A stretch of DNA of 64,000 bases from Scalesia atractyloides (Eukaryota > Streptophyta > Magnoliopsida > Asterales > Asteraceae), in contig CAMTDV010000003.1 in assembly GCA_947069175.1 (NCBI GenBank), positions 80,763,978 to 80,827,977 of the forward strand. Direction: 5' to 3'. The notes under the pieces are model-generated. The model saw only the letters and a list, made by a program, of their open reading frames with translations. It did no database searches and was not told the origin of the DNA. Made by a program: the position numbers and the translations under genes. Every line of letters starts with the position of its first letter. Position 1 is the stretch's first letter. Shown here piece after piece: positions 11,601 through 22,563 of the stretch.

Positions 11601-11763
11601 ATCGCCTTGTACCATCAAGATTTCGTCGTTAGAGAGCGGAATACGGATAGATTTTTCGAAGCAGAGGACTTCAGCTCGGATGTCGGATAGCCAGTCCATT
11701 CCGACTACCACGTCAAAACTACCCAGGGTAGTTGTCATCAGATCAATGGTAAAAGTGTGACCC
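8625..11763 (-). pseudogene. pol: B pol: protease end, reverse transcriptase, RNase H, integrase, chromodomain (broken)
   Basis: From right to left: the protease C-terminal part with GMDWLS; reverse transcriptase with KKKDGTFRMCIDYRELNK and catalytic FIDD; RNase H with VVYCDAS and FTDHKSLQ; integrase with an HHCC zinc finger (DEAHKSRYSVHP, CLTCAKVK) and DDE residues (MDFITKLP, ISDRDARF, TDGQSERT); and a chromodomain-like tail ending EFTWEREDQLKSKYPHLF. The frame is continuous from 11738 except for TAG at 10053-10055 (RNase H to integrase linker) and TAA at 9105-9107 (after the integrase core). A 1-nt gain in an A run near 11765 separates it from gag. Homologues C and F have a coding residue at these stops. 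Confidence 0.92.
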
Positions 11764-13191
11764 GCGATTTTTGAGTTGACAGCCGGATACTATATGGGTC
11801 ACATCTACAGAATTACCATCGGCTAATTCTATAACATAAGGGGTCTCTAATGGTTTAGGCGTGAGATTTAGGTTCTTCCTAAAAGACTCAGATATAAAGC
11901 TCCTATCCGCACCCGTATAAAAAAGCACAGTAGCAAAATGTTCATTAAGGGGAAACTTACCGGTGACCACGTTCGAGTCGTTTCTGGCCTCTCCGCGGCC
12001 CAATGTAAATGCGCGACCTTTGGCACCTCCTGTGCCACCATTTCCATTATTGTTGTTATTATTGTTGTTGTGGTTATTGTGGTTGTGGTTGTTCCCACCA
12101 TTGTTGTTGTTGTTACGCAGCTGTGGGCATTCTCTTTTGAAATGAGCAGTGCTACCACACTGATAGCATCCCCGGTTAACACCCTGCTGTTGGCCCTGGG
12201 GTTGATTTTGGTTTTGTCGAGACATGATTTCCCCACGACAATCCTTTGCCGCATGTCCTACCTTGCCACATCGTTGGCAGCGATTCCCGGCACAAGGGCC
12301 GTGATGATGAAGATTACAGCGATTGCACTGCGGCTTTCGACCTGCATAGCCGCTTGCGTTCTGGTTGTTGTTGTTGTTGGCGGGCTGATTTTGGTGACCC
12401 CGGTGGCTGTTGTAATTATTAAACCGTTTCTGGTTCCCCTGTTGTGGCTGGGATGACGAAGACTGTCGAACAGTTGAGTCTTCAAACTTTCTTTTATTAT
12501 CAGGGGCGACTTCAGTTGTACCCCGAGTTGGCAACTTCTTTTGTTCCACCGCCTTATCGGTGAGTTTGTGCGCCAATCGGATTGCTTGATGTTCAGTTGC
12601 AGGGTTACTAGCCATTACCATACCCTGAATCTCCGGAACCAGACCCCCAAGGTAAAACTCGAGTCGTTTTTCCACAGTGTTAGCCAGATCGGGACATAGA
12701 AATACCAAGTCGTGATGTTTCGCTGTGTATGCTTCGATTTCAGATCCCACCATCTTGTGGTTCCATAAGGCTTGCTCCAACTATTGCACTCTGTCTCGTG
12801 GACAGTACTCTTCTTTGATTAGGGCCTTAAACTCGGCCCAGGCCATTGCATTTGCAGCAATAAGTCCGCGCGTTTGGACTTGTGCATTCCACCAAGTTAG
12901 TGCCCCATCTTCCAGTGTTGAGGCTGCATACTTGACCTTGTTGGCCTCTAGACAGTTGCACATTTCAAATACTGATTCAGATTTTTCGATCCAGCGGACC
13001 AGTCCTATGGGCCCTTCTGCCCCCGAGAATTTGCTTGGTTTCGCGTCGAGGAACATCTTGTAGGGGTTAAATCCCCCTCCTGCTGCCGGTTGGTTCTGAA
13101 CACCCGCTAGAGCCGCGTTCACGTGCTCTTGAATCATTGTAGCTAGTTCTTCGGGCGTCATGTTAAGGTTTCCACGTCGTCCAGTTGCCAT
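11743..13191 (-). pseudogene. gag: B gag with zinc knuckles and protease active site (broken)
   Basis: Starts at ATG 13191 (MATGRRGNLNMTPEELAT). It includes the retrotransposon gag domain (FSGAEGPIGLVRWIEK, ALTWWNAQ), an Asn/His-rich stretch, two Cys-rich zinc-knuckle regions (CNRCNLHHHGPC with CQRCGKVGHAAKDC; CYQCGSTAHFKREC) and the start of the protease. TAG at 12781-12783 interrupts the gag domain in frame. At 11917-11919 the catalytic Asp codon of the DTGA motif is TAT, giving YTGA, which should abolish protease activity. The frame is lost near 11765. An intact relative would probably be one gag-pol ORF. Confidence 0.9.
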
Positions 13192-13457
13192 TTAGATCTT
13201 CGAAAAACAACAAAACACACCCCGATAAGTGTATATATCCAATATAGTTATCCTACTTCGTACTTAAATAATTATCAAGTTATGTCAACTCAAATATATT
13301 AAATAGTCAAAAGAAATACTTGATTAAATGAAGTTTCAACGTCTTACAAAGTGCCAACCAAACATATGAATTCACTATAAAGTCTCAAGTTTAAACACAT
13401 GTGGGAAAATAAATAGACTGAAGGAAAGTAAATAAAATAGCGAGACGTGTCAGTCGT
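13192..13457 (-). other. Untranslated spacer between ORF1 and gag of B
   Basis: AT-rich, no open frame, no repeat seen. It probably belongs to the genomic RNA leader. Confidence 0.5.
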
Positions 13458-14116
13458 CTACGTCTCCATCCCCAGATCACTATCGTTGCCATCATCCTGC
13501 GCGGCATTCCCGGCTTCTACAGCTGGGTCCTCCTCCGGATCTCCTCTGGATCCTCCTCCGGATCCTCTTCTAGATCCTCCTCTGGATCCTCTTCAGGATC
13601 CTCCTCTGGATCCTCTTCCGGATCCGCCTCTACCGGCACTGGAGGGGCCGGTGCTGGTGCAGGTGCTTGATTTTGTTCTAGCTCCTGAATTCTCCAACTA
13701 GATTCCAGGACTCTGTCTTCGAGCCAGTCGGCTCTTATCTGCTCAGCACGCAGATCTCTGGCTAAGTTGTTACGAGCTATCTTACTCGTATGTTGCTCTT
13801 CCTCGAGCGAGCCAGTTTTACCTGTCAATTGTCGTATCATCCATCCCTGTGCTAGGATGGTTTCCTGCATTCTTTCTAATTGTTCTTGTTGTTTCTGTAT
13901 CATATTTCTAAGTAGGTCATTTCCTACTTCTTAAGAGTTAACCGGTTTGACCGGCACAGCGATGATTGGGCGTGATGACGACTCCTCCCCCAGAGCGAGC
14001 CTTTTCCTCGCAGCTGAGCGTGTCTCCACGCCATAAGACGGTAAGGGTTCCACCATAGGTGCCTTTCCTGGCGCTCTTGGTGGCGTAAGTTTGTCGGATG
14101 ATGATGATGATGACAT
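13458..14116 (-). pseudogene. Extra ORF upstream of gag in B (coiled coil plus Asp-Pro-Glu-Glu repeats)
   Basis: Starts MSSSSSSDKLTPPRAPGKAP at 14116. TAA at 13931-13933 breaks the frame, which continues as a charged, Gln/Glu-rich helical segment (13903-13700, probable coiled coil), an Ala-Pro run and about seven DPEE repeats encoded by 12-nt units (13540-13630). A 1-nt loss in the repeats near 13540 shifts the frame; in the other frame the product would end at TAG 13458-13460. I do not recognise a domain. It lies between primer site and gag, where D also has an extra ORF. A structural or RNA-binding accessory role is only a guess. Confidence 0.6.
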
Positions 14117-14296
14117 TGCCTGTTAGGTTGTGTAGTTAGTTACGAGTTGTTTTCATTTCTTATTATGAAGTCATAACACAGTTGTGGTACATCACATAAC
14201 AAGATATAACAGTTCGGTGCCAAACTACGTCTAGTGTCGTGTATTCAGCTATAGTTTAGGTCTACTTTTAATGCAAACCTGGTTCTCTATAGCTAG

Positions 14297-14310
14297 TGGC
14301 TCTGATACCA
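14297..14310 (-). other. Primer binding site of B
   Basis: TGGTATCAGAGCCA on the minus strand, 3 bases from the 5' LTR: initiator Met tRNA type. Confidence 0.9.
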
Positions 14311-14755
14311 ATCTGTCACACCCTCAATTTCCACTTGCGGAGTTTTACCGCGAGGCGTGTGAACAAACCAGAATCTGAAACACTAGTACGTCGAACGAAT
14401 CTATATGATTTGATAATACGTTTTCCAATAATCATTTGTTTAACCATTCATCGTAGATTTTATATTGTCTTAGTTAGTTACCAATGTTTAGCGGAAGCAT
14501 TAGTTTTTATGGTTGAGCGGAAGCATAAAATAAGTAGTGAAACGGGCGCCAACACAAACGCCAAAACAAATGAAAAACCCAAAACAATGTTTGTAAATGA
14601 GACTCGATAAAAGATGTCTTGATCAATGCAAGTGAGTGCACCTAGAGCTCCTAGCGTCCTGAGAAACATGTAAAGAAACAAGTGTCAACATTAAAGATGA
14701 GTGAGTTCACAGGTTTTCATAAATTCGTTTGTTCGGTTATGAGTTTGTTTCCCCC

Positions 14756-14996
14756 GTTATCCCTAACCCGGGATAACGATTTAGTTCCATTATTCCCAAC
14801 CCGGAATAATACTGATAGTTCCATTATTCCTTACCCGGAATAATACCGATAGTTCCATTATTCCTAACCCGGAATAATAACGTTGTTGGTTCCATTATCC
14901 CTAACCTGGGATAATATTGCTGATGGTTCCATTATTCCTAACCCGGAATAATATTGTTGTTTGTTCCCTTATTCCTAACCCGGAATAATATTGTTG
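14756..14996. repeat. Tandem hairpin array in LTR B (right copy)
   Basis: Counterpart of 5941-6180. Two base changes between the copies fall inside units (CCTGAG to CCTGGG; CCAAACCC to CCTAACCC); both right-hand forms are closer to the palindrome consensus. Confidence 0.8.
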
Positions 14997-16815
14997 ATTC
15001 GTAAATAAGTTCAGTGTTAACATATATAGGTAGCTAGCCTAAAATTATGTCACGTAAGTGTTCGCGATCGAAGCTGACTGTTGTGCCTCCGTGTTGCCAG
15101 GCCTATCACTGACCATGGCGAAGTTAGGCCAAATTATTCACCCGTTGACCATAACCGGTCGGCTAGCGCGACTAGCTCGGATGGGGCTTGTCGGGCCCAG
15201 TAGTACTACTTATAATTTCCCCGCTATTTAAACCCAATACTAACGATCCGAGAGATTGTCGAGGACTTATGTGATATAGCTGCTTAGTGACCATAACGTT
15301 ACATTAACATTAACTTAGTTACCGAATAGTTATGTGACGTTAAATTCGTATAACGTAAAGAGATTGAGTTTGAAGAGTGTATACATGTTTCTCCCCCTGT
15401 TGTTTAAAACCGGATAAAATTAGGGGCCGTGAACTCACCTTTAGTTGCTCGGTTAGTGTAGCAAAGAAGTCGTAAAGGATGGGACCGCTAATTGCGTCCT
15501 AACAAACCAATTGATTTCAAGTCAGTGTGTGAACACACCAATACAAAATTCTACACATAATTTACGCACAAAGTGATACACACAATCAAAGTTCCTAACA
15601 CTCAAACATGCATGCAAGTATCCTCATGTGAACATAGTAATCAAAACAATTTATCATGAACATAATCCAATCCATGCAACACTTTGGTGCACACATTCAC
15701 AAGTTATCAAGTTTCAGCTTACATACTCATAATTCGGCTGTTTTCTAGGATTTTCATAAAATAGTTCCAACGTTCCAAAAATTCCAATTATTCTACAGCA
15801 GGTGACAACTATACTGTAGAAATTTATATAAATTTTTCAAGTCCTAATACTTTACCAATTAACCATAAATATTAGTATACTAGGCTGCAGTCAGATTCGT
15901 CGCTTTCTGACTGCAGTACACGGAAGAATTTATTTAAAAATCACCGATCGTCCAATTAACAAAATTCTAGTGGGAGTTGCCCGGAAATTTTCATACCTAG
16001 TTTCTGTACAAATTTCATGATTCGACTCCCTACAGATTATAAAATCCAACTCGATAAACAACTAACAAAATTTCAGGATTTCCACAGCTTTAGTTACTGA
16101 ACTTAATTGGCCACTTAAAAATATCAAACGACTTCAGAAAAATATGAATCCAGCGCCATTAGATTTGTTATTCAGATCTCTACGTTTTAGACTTCAGAAA
16201 ATCCGTTTTTCGACAACTAATGACCGAGTTACAGCCAGTTGAAGTCGGCTGTAACTATCATTCAGCAACCTGTTTCAGCATTTTATCACAACTAATTCGC
16301 AATAACCGTCGATACAATGAACCTAGGCGATCAAGAACTGATTTTTCCAATCATAGATCAATACATATATCATATCCATGCAAACCCTAATCATAATCTC
16401 TAGTTTTTATAAACAAAACACAGCCTATGTTTCCAGATTTCGAACAAACATCAACTTGCAAACATCATCAATAAATCGGCTAACATAACCCTACATTCAA
16501 GCATACAATCCGAATATGATCTTGCAAACAATTATAATCCTAACCTTTAATAATAAGATCAATGAGCCGTGAGTGAGATGAGGAACCAATGATCAAAAGA
16601 ATCGCGACCGAGGATGAAGATGGAGTTGTAACAAGCTGCTTGCGGTCGAGGGACTGAAAGGAGGGCTGCTCGCGATCAAGGGACAAGAGGGCTGTTTGCG
16701 ATCGAGGAGGTGAACAAGGGGCTGATCTCGCGACCAGAGGGAGTGTAGCAAGGCTGCCGTCGGCTTCTTTAGATATTAGGGTTTTTGTGTTGTGAAGAAA
16801 GCATGCATGTGTTTG

Positions 16816-16823
16816 TATATATA
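16816..16823 (-). promoter_or_regulatory. TATA box of the 5' LTR of B
   Basis: TATATATA on the minus strand in the same context as in the left LTR. This copy would drive the genomic RNA. Confidence 0.55.
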
Positions 16824-17180
16824 GGCGCAAGAGATGAGGGAAGGGAATGGGTTGCGGTTTGGGTTTGTTCTCGCGGCCGAAAGGACTTGGGTGGGTCGGT
16901 TTGGGTTGTTTGCTCGCGAGCGGATGGTTTGGGTTTAAGGTTTGGGTTTAAAACTTGATCCCCAAGTTTAGTTCCTTGAGTCGCAAGAAAAGAGGCCGGC
17001 TCGTGTCGCGGTTCGGCTCGATTCATTTGTTTATTTACTACGTCTATACATTATAACTAACATAAAACATGAACTCGGATATCACATAATAACGCACCAA
17101 CTTATAAACGTTTAATACGTAGCACATAATTTATTCGACAAGTATTGCGTTTAAGTTATCCGAAAAACCGGGATGTCACA

Positions 17181-17185
17181 AATTT
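17181..17185. other. Target-site duplication of B, right copy (AATTT)
   Basis: Identical to 5495-5499. Confidence 0.9.
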
Positions 17186-18345
17186 TGACATAAAATATGT
17201 AAGGTGGGATAGTCGTGATAAATAATGACTAATCTAACCATCTTGCGAATACATGAATGTTAGTTTGACGCTTAGCAAGCTAGGTGGAAGCTTGGGAAGA
17301 AGCGGGTCAAACGGATCAAGTACGCAAAAAAGCATAACCGGATGTAAGGTAAGTGAAGCTTACATCTTTTTTAGTAGAACACATACTTATAGTATTGGTT
17401 AAGAATAAGGTAAATTAGCATTTGAAATGTGACGTTCCGACGCGAAGTAATACATTTCGTAACAAGGGAAAATGGTTAGAAACCATAATTGATGGTAAAA
17501 AAGGTAAAACGGTAAATTAATTACCTTATGGTGTAAACCATAATGGGTAAAAAGGGGGAAAATATGTAATCCGATCATGAGTTGACGGATAAATAAAAAG
17601 TTTTGAAAAAGACACCCTATGGCGTAAGTCATACTGAGTCAAACGAATTAAGAAACGACTTTTAAGTAATATGATCATATGGGGTAAACCAAAATGGCTA
17701 AAATAGGTGAGATGGCAAATAAATACCATCTCATAAGGATAAATGGTCAATTAAGCCAAACGGGTCAAATGGTGATGTTATCACCATTTGACAATGATGA
17801 CTAATGGTCGTTTGTCGAGTTTTATGCTCACAGGAAGAATAGCGTATGACTTGTATCACTATTAATTAGCATCTAATAGAGCAAGGTATTAAAACCGGTC
17901 AATGCTATGACCCGAGCCAGGTATGTGTATGAGTCAAAACTCTCATTGAGAACTTAAGATCCGATGAGTGTTAAACGAGTCATGAGTGAACATTGGATTA
18001 TCTAAAGTAAGGTAAATATAATAATTTAAATTGTAGACATTATGTTCTTAGGAAAATAATGATTTCAAATAGATTATGGTTAAAAGTGTCCACTTGGTCA
18101 AAATATGCTTTTAAAAGTTCTTCATCGTAAAAAGGACTAAAGTTAACCAAAACGCCCTCGGATGATAAATCGAGCAAACGACCCTTGAGGGTAGTTTAAA
18201 AATGAGTTTTATAAGTAAGTATACCCTTTCGATAGAGTAAAAGTGGAAACATAAGCCTTTTTAGTTTAATATCTCCTGACGAGTCTTTTTCGTAAATTTG
18301 TCAAACCAAAAGGTAGAATTCGAAATACATGGTTTAACTATAACA
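17186..18345 (-). repeat. Solo LTR G, piece 2
   Basis: Sequence between insertions B and C. It has no credible ORF. It contains variant repeats of GGTGTAAACCATAATGGG (17530, 17620, 17680) and a perfect 13-bp hairpin at 17764-17792. It ends at TAACA (18341-18345), the left TSD of C. Confidence 0.5.
17764..17792. repeat. Perfect 13-bp hairpin in LTR G
   Basis: Arms GTCAAATGGTGAT (17764-17776) and ATCACCATTTGAC (17780-17792) with a GTT loop. No mismatch. Confidence 0.85.
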
Positions 18346-18548
18346 TGTAACATTCATGTAAAATGGTTCCAAAACCCGCTCCGTTTGAGAATCAAGTTTT
18401 TACTAAAAGTTCGTTACGCAATTATTTATTAGTGTGTAATTAATTTTTGTATTTATGGTTAATAAATAAATTTCATAATTAAAATAATAATCAATAAAAA
18501 AATAATATACTTAAAACCTTAAAAATAATAAAAAAAAATATATATAGG

Positions 18549-18624
18549 AATAGCCAGGAGTCGAACCCGGGTTCCCCCACAAAACTCACACACCAAAACA
18601 CCACTAAACCACACACACCACATG
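18549..18624 (-). other. Antisense tRNA-like module in 5' LTR of C
   Basis: On the minus strand it has a tRNA-Gly/Asp-style A-box segment GTGGTTTAGTGGTG and ends with a T arm CCGGG-TTCGACT-CCTGG. It is followed about 14 bases later by T9. The module sequence differs from the one in A and F, but its position, orientation and T run are the same. Confidence 0.65.
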
Positions 18625-18858
18625 TGAATAAAACCGAATTCATTAAATTTTATACGCATTCCAAACGCTAACCTGCAAATTTTTGAAGTCCAAATTGAAA
18701 CTGATAACCGATTCAATCAAAGCTTAATTAACAACGTCGGTTATGAAATTCATATATAACCGACACTGTAAATCAGTTTCAATCTCAAAAATCAAAATCA
18801 ATTTTGTAACCAATTCGAAATCAATGGCGGGGGTTATGATTAGAATTCGATGATTGGC

Positions 18859-18866
18859 TATAAATA
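18859..18866 (+). promoter_or_regulatory. TATA box of LTR C
   Basis: GGCTATAAATATT, followed 30-40 bp later by CAACTCGCTCAATCTTCC, a plausible start region. It is placed so that the three sense tRNA-like modules lie downstream and would be transcribed. The copy in the 3' LTR is at 61459-61466. Confidence 0.55.
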
Positions 18867-19166
18867 TTAAATCATTTCATTTCATTCAACTCGCTCAATC
18901 TTCCAAACCTTCACTCTAACATCTCTCTGATTGGATTCTTGTCGCCGGAATTTCAGTCGTTCGCCGGAATACGCAAATCGGTATCGTTTCTTCAGTTCGT
19001 TTTATTTCTAAAACTTTCTGATATTTATAGTATGAGTGAAGTTGTTTAAATCAGTTAATCAAAACTGATTAACTATGATTCAGACGGGTTCATGTTCTGG
19101 GTTTTATTTATGAAGAAGATAAACATGAATAAGTGTTTTTGTATAATTAAATTTGTTGTTTTAAAC

Positions 19167-19563
19167 GGGTTAGACACACAGTCCAGTGGTGGACTGTGTG
19201 CAAACACAACACATACGTTCCGGGTTCGAGCCTTATGCGTGACCGATTTCCTGAAATAAAATCCATTTTTTAAAACTTAATTAAAGCATAATAAAATATA
19301 ATTTCAGAATCATACTGGGTTAGACACCCAGGCTAGTTGGTAAGGCTGGGTGCAACACAGAATAAGGTTGCGAGTTCGATTCTGAGACTACGCACCGGTT
19401 CAATTACATTTAAAACATTTTTAAATAAATAAATTCAGAAATAACTTAACTAGTACATAAATATAATTAAATTAGAGATTATTTCAGGTTAGACACGTAG
19501 CTCAGTTGGTAGAGCTGCGTGCACGCATACGGGAGGTCACGAGTTCGAACTTCACACGCTGCC
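19167..19563 (+). other. Three tandem tRNA-like modules in 5' LTR of C
   Basis: Modules at 19167-19244, 19317-19396 and 19486-19563, each beginning GGTTAGACAC. A-box regions: GTCCAGTGGTGGAC, GGCTAGTTGGTAAGGC, TAGCTCAGTTGGTAGAGC. B-box regions: GGGTTCGAGCC, GAGTTCGATTC, GAGTTCGAACT. T runs of five or more follow each at 20-60 bases. The first 62 bases of the third module differ from those of F at about four positions only. Confidence 0.72.
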
Positions 19564-20530
19564 AATAATTTGAAGTCAAACCGGTCGACCCGGTCAAACC
19601 CTGAAAAAGGGTATATTTTTAATAATCAATTTCTTTATATTTTAATTAAAAATAATTAAAATACTTAAAAATAAGGTTTTTAATGTTTAAAAATTGTTTT
19701 AATACCACAAAAATAAATCTAAAAATCTAACAAAAAGCACTAATTGAAAATATTAATTTCAAATAAAAAATTTATTTATTTATCGAATTATTACGTTATT
19801 ATTTAGGTTAGTTTCTCTCGTGGTTAAATCCAAACTCGTGCACGTTCGTCGTCAATCTAAGGAAACGCACCCACTGTGAGTGAATCCTTACAAAATCCTC
19901 TTTTTATTCATGTTTTGGGGTGTATCATGTGTCGTTTACATATTTTATTTAATTCAAACACTTGTGCTAACACCATTATGTGATCTAATGTGTATGTAAT
20001 TTTTGTTGTTGTTATATGTGGTTACATTATATCATTTCAGTGCAATCATTCACATAAGGCCCATCAGTTCTTCGTTTGATACAAGTTGAGCATCGCGTGC
20101 CTCATTAGATCAACTGGGTTTGATTGAGCCTTGATCTCACAGTTCATCATTTATCATTCTCATGTGTACATTGTTGATATTATGTGGTTGTGGTTAGATT
20201 ATATATGCATATGCTCATATATGGTCCATGTACATTTTTCTTAAATTAATCAATGTAACTAATCAGTTTAAATGTTTAATTTAGATTCACTCGCCAACTT
20301 TTGTTGACCCAAACTTTTATTTTACACATGATACAAGTGGACAGGCTGTGGAGAGGAACACTTAGGATTGGCCTTAGAAGATGAATAAAATATGTCTTGT
20401 TTAGAACAATATTTCTTGTGTTTGGACATTTTCTTTTAAGTTTCAATTAATAAATATGAAACTTAATTATAGTAAATGTCATGAGCTTTGATGAAAATCC
20501 AATCATGCCATGACTTCCATTTCCGCTACG

Positions 20531-21266
20531 TGTCATGCAAACTCATATTGTTTATTTGTCACATATTTATATCACACACAAATGCATGCAAGCACTTTCA
20601 CTATTACATGTTATTGTGTGATAGTTATTGTGGTTTATGTATTATTAACATATCATGCCTACGCAAACACACACATCACAATTTCACAATTATCATGATT
20701 TTTTTTCAAGGATTTTATAATGTTTTCATGTTTTTCAATCTCATCAAAGTGAGTTCTACGATGGGTATGTAGTAACTAGAACGGTACGAGTACCGGTAGT
20801 CGGAACGTCCTGTCTAGGATTGGCATTTGTATAAATCCAATATAATGGACCACTTTGCCTATTGGGGACTAACAATGAGAGTACGAAGGACCTATTAGGC
20901 CAAAGCATGCCACACCAAACGTCGTGTGAACTAACCCCACTTTGAGTTGTCATTGTGTCTACACCTGGACACCCTCCGACCTTATATCTCGCAATCATGT
21001 TTTACAATTTTCATTCGGATGATGCGAGTGTTAACAGGCCAACATCAATATGAACCCTACAAAGCCCAGTAGTCATGGGGGCCCACATGACTACCTAGGC
21101 CAAAGTATGGGAGACATATGGGGGACCAAACATAAGCAAAGCCCAAGACATCCTATGGATGTAGTAAACTTATTTTCTCATTTATTTTGTGAATGTTACT
21201 TTTTCTTTTACGACACATGACACCTAAAAACGATCAACTCATAATCTCACTACGTATTTCCTGTAG
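20531..21266 (+). other. Leader of element C, primer site deleted
   Basis: The sequence jumps from TTCCGCTACG (LTR) to TGTCATGCAAACTC, which aligns with F about 110 bases inside its leader (TGTTACATGCAAAATTC at 50787). The LTR tip and primer site are thus lost. 20748-20985 is the conserved leader block shared with A and F. The gag start context CTGTAGATGTC is the same as in F. Confidence 0.75.
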
Positions 21267-22563
21267 ATGTCTGCTTGACACTCTCGAGGTGGTAGAAGGT
21301 CAGGAAGATCTGGCGAGCGCATGGCCGTACTTTCCGACATCTTAGTTCAAGTCCAACAAGCTCTTGCAGCCAATCCCATCAACCCCACCAATCAAGAAGG
21401 ACAAAATGTTGCCAATCCTCCCACCAACACCACCATATGCACCTATAAGCATTTCAACTCCTGCGACCCTCCAAAATACAAGGGGACTGAAGGTGTAACC
21501 GCTCTTCTCCGTTGGTTTGAGGAGATGGAAAGCACTTTTCTCGACTGCGATTGTCCTGATGATCGCAAGGTGCGTTATGCTACCGGTCATTTGTATGGGG
21601 TAGCACTTACGCGGTGGAACGCGGAAAAGGGTAGACGAGGTGTTGAAGCCGCCGTGGCCTTAACGTGGGAAGAGTTGAGGGAACTTATGACTAGACGCTT
21701 CTGTCCAAGAAGCGAAATCAAGAAATTGGAAGACGGATTTTATTTCTTGAAGCAAAAGGAAGGAGACCACATCACTTATAATAAGTGGTTCCTCGAGTTG
21801 AACCAGATGGTTCCAAACTTGTTCACTCCACTCTATCGCTTAATTGAGCACTACATTCGGGGTCTTCCCTCGAAAATTCAAGATTCAGAGATGAGTACTA
21901 CACCTGCAACTCTCGAGGCTGCAATGGAGCTGGCTACTGAGGTCACGGAAAATCGGATCCGAAATGACGATTTTAAAGATGAGAAGAAGAAAGACAAGGC
22001 ACCTGCTGAAACCCCAACCCCAACCCAAACATGATCGTCTTCTAAGTTTGCTGGTAAAAGGAAACGCAATAGAAAGAATTTCGCTATTACCCAAACCAAT
22101 CCCCCTATCACTGCCGCTCCAATCACACAAGTTGCTCCTCCTACCGCCCCGTTTAAGAAACTATACACCAGATCTCATCTAAAATGCAACCGATGTCAAT
22201 ACCATCACCCTCCTGAGAACCCATGCCTTCATTGCGCAAGTTGTGGCCGTGCAGGTCATACAATTCAAACTTGCCGCATCCTTCAAAGACCAAACCGCAA
22301 TCAACCTCAAGCTCAACCCAATAACCAAGTGGTAGGCCAAGTCCAATATCAACAACCTCTATTATTACCACCTGCTCAACCCATGGCCCAACCTTATTAC
22401 CAACCTAACTACCCTATGATGCAACCAGTCAGAGCATGTTTCAATTTTGGTGATCCAACCCATTCTCGAAACACTTGCCCACGTTTGGTGAACATCATAA
22501 ATGCTCAAGCTCAAGCTAATCCGGTGAATCAAGCCAACCAAGCCAATCCACCCATAAGAGGAA
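21267..22563 (+). pseudogene. gag: C gag (broken)
   Basis: The start ATG 21267 is chosen by homology to F. Codon 4 is TGA (21276-21278) where F has AGA. The gag domain follows (YKHFNSCDPPKYKGTEGV, LTRWNAEKGRRG, TRRFCPRSEIKKLEDGF). A second TGA at 22032-22034 is followed in the same frame by zinc-knuckle regions. The first (CNRCQYHHPPENPC, CASCGRAGHTIQTC) looks intact; in the second the second cysteine is Phe (CFNFGDPTHSRNTC, near 22437). A 1-nt loss at about 22563 ends the frame. Confidence 0.9.

Larger units (their letters stand above)
5500..17180 (-). mobile_element. Ty3/gypsy (chromovirus, Tekay-like) retrotransposon B, complete but defective
   Basis: 11.7 kb, minus strand: 5' LTR 14314-17180, primer site, extra ORF, gag, protease, reverse transcriptase, RNase H, integrase, chromodomain, polypurine tract, 3' LTR 5500-8363. 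A perfect 5-bp TSD flanks it. By-eye alignment of the LTRs finds about 35 differences in about 2865 bp (about 1.2 percent), so the insertion is recent. The coding region has in-frame stops and frameshifts and a changed protease active site. It is inserted in solo LTR G. Confidence 0.93.
14314..17180 (-). repeat. 5' LTR of element B
   Basis: 2867 bp, about 98.8 percent identical by eye to 5500-8363. Same hairpin array (14756-14996) and TATA box (16816-16823). Most differences are single bases; the densest cluster is near 16733-16760. Confidence 0.93.
18346..20530 (+). repeat. 5' LTR of element C (3' tip deleted)
   Basis: Starts TGTAACATTCATG. Aligned with the 3' LTR it runs to about 20530, where the last roughly 20 bp, including the GGGTGTGACA end, are missing. 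It has a TATA box at 18859-18866, four tRNA-like modules, and AATAAATATGAAAC near 20451 as a possible poly(A) region. The hairpin segment GTTTGATTGAGCCTTGATC near 20118 is shared with A and F. Confidence 0.9.

Noticed and set aside
11938..12456. Plus-strand open frame of 172 codons with a hydrophobic, Val-rich product
   Set aside because: It is the antisense of the Asn/His-rich and zinc-knuckle part of B gag; the composition is a by-product of AAC/AAT repeats.
13447..13701. Plus-strand Pro/Asp-rich frame
   Set aside because: Shadow of the DPEE repeat on the coding minus strand.
21878..22168. Minus-strand frames with Gly/Val-rich products over C gag
   Set aside because: Antisense of the gag coding sequence; no independent support.
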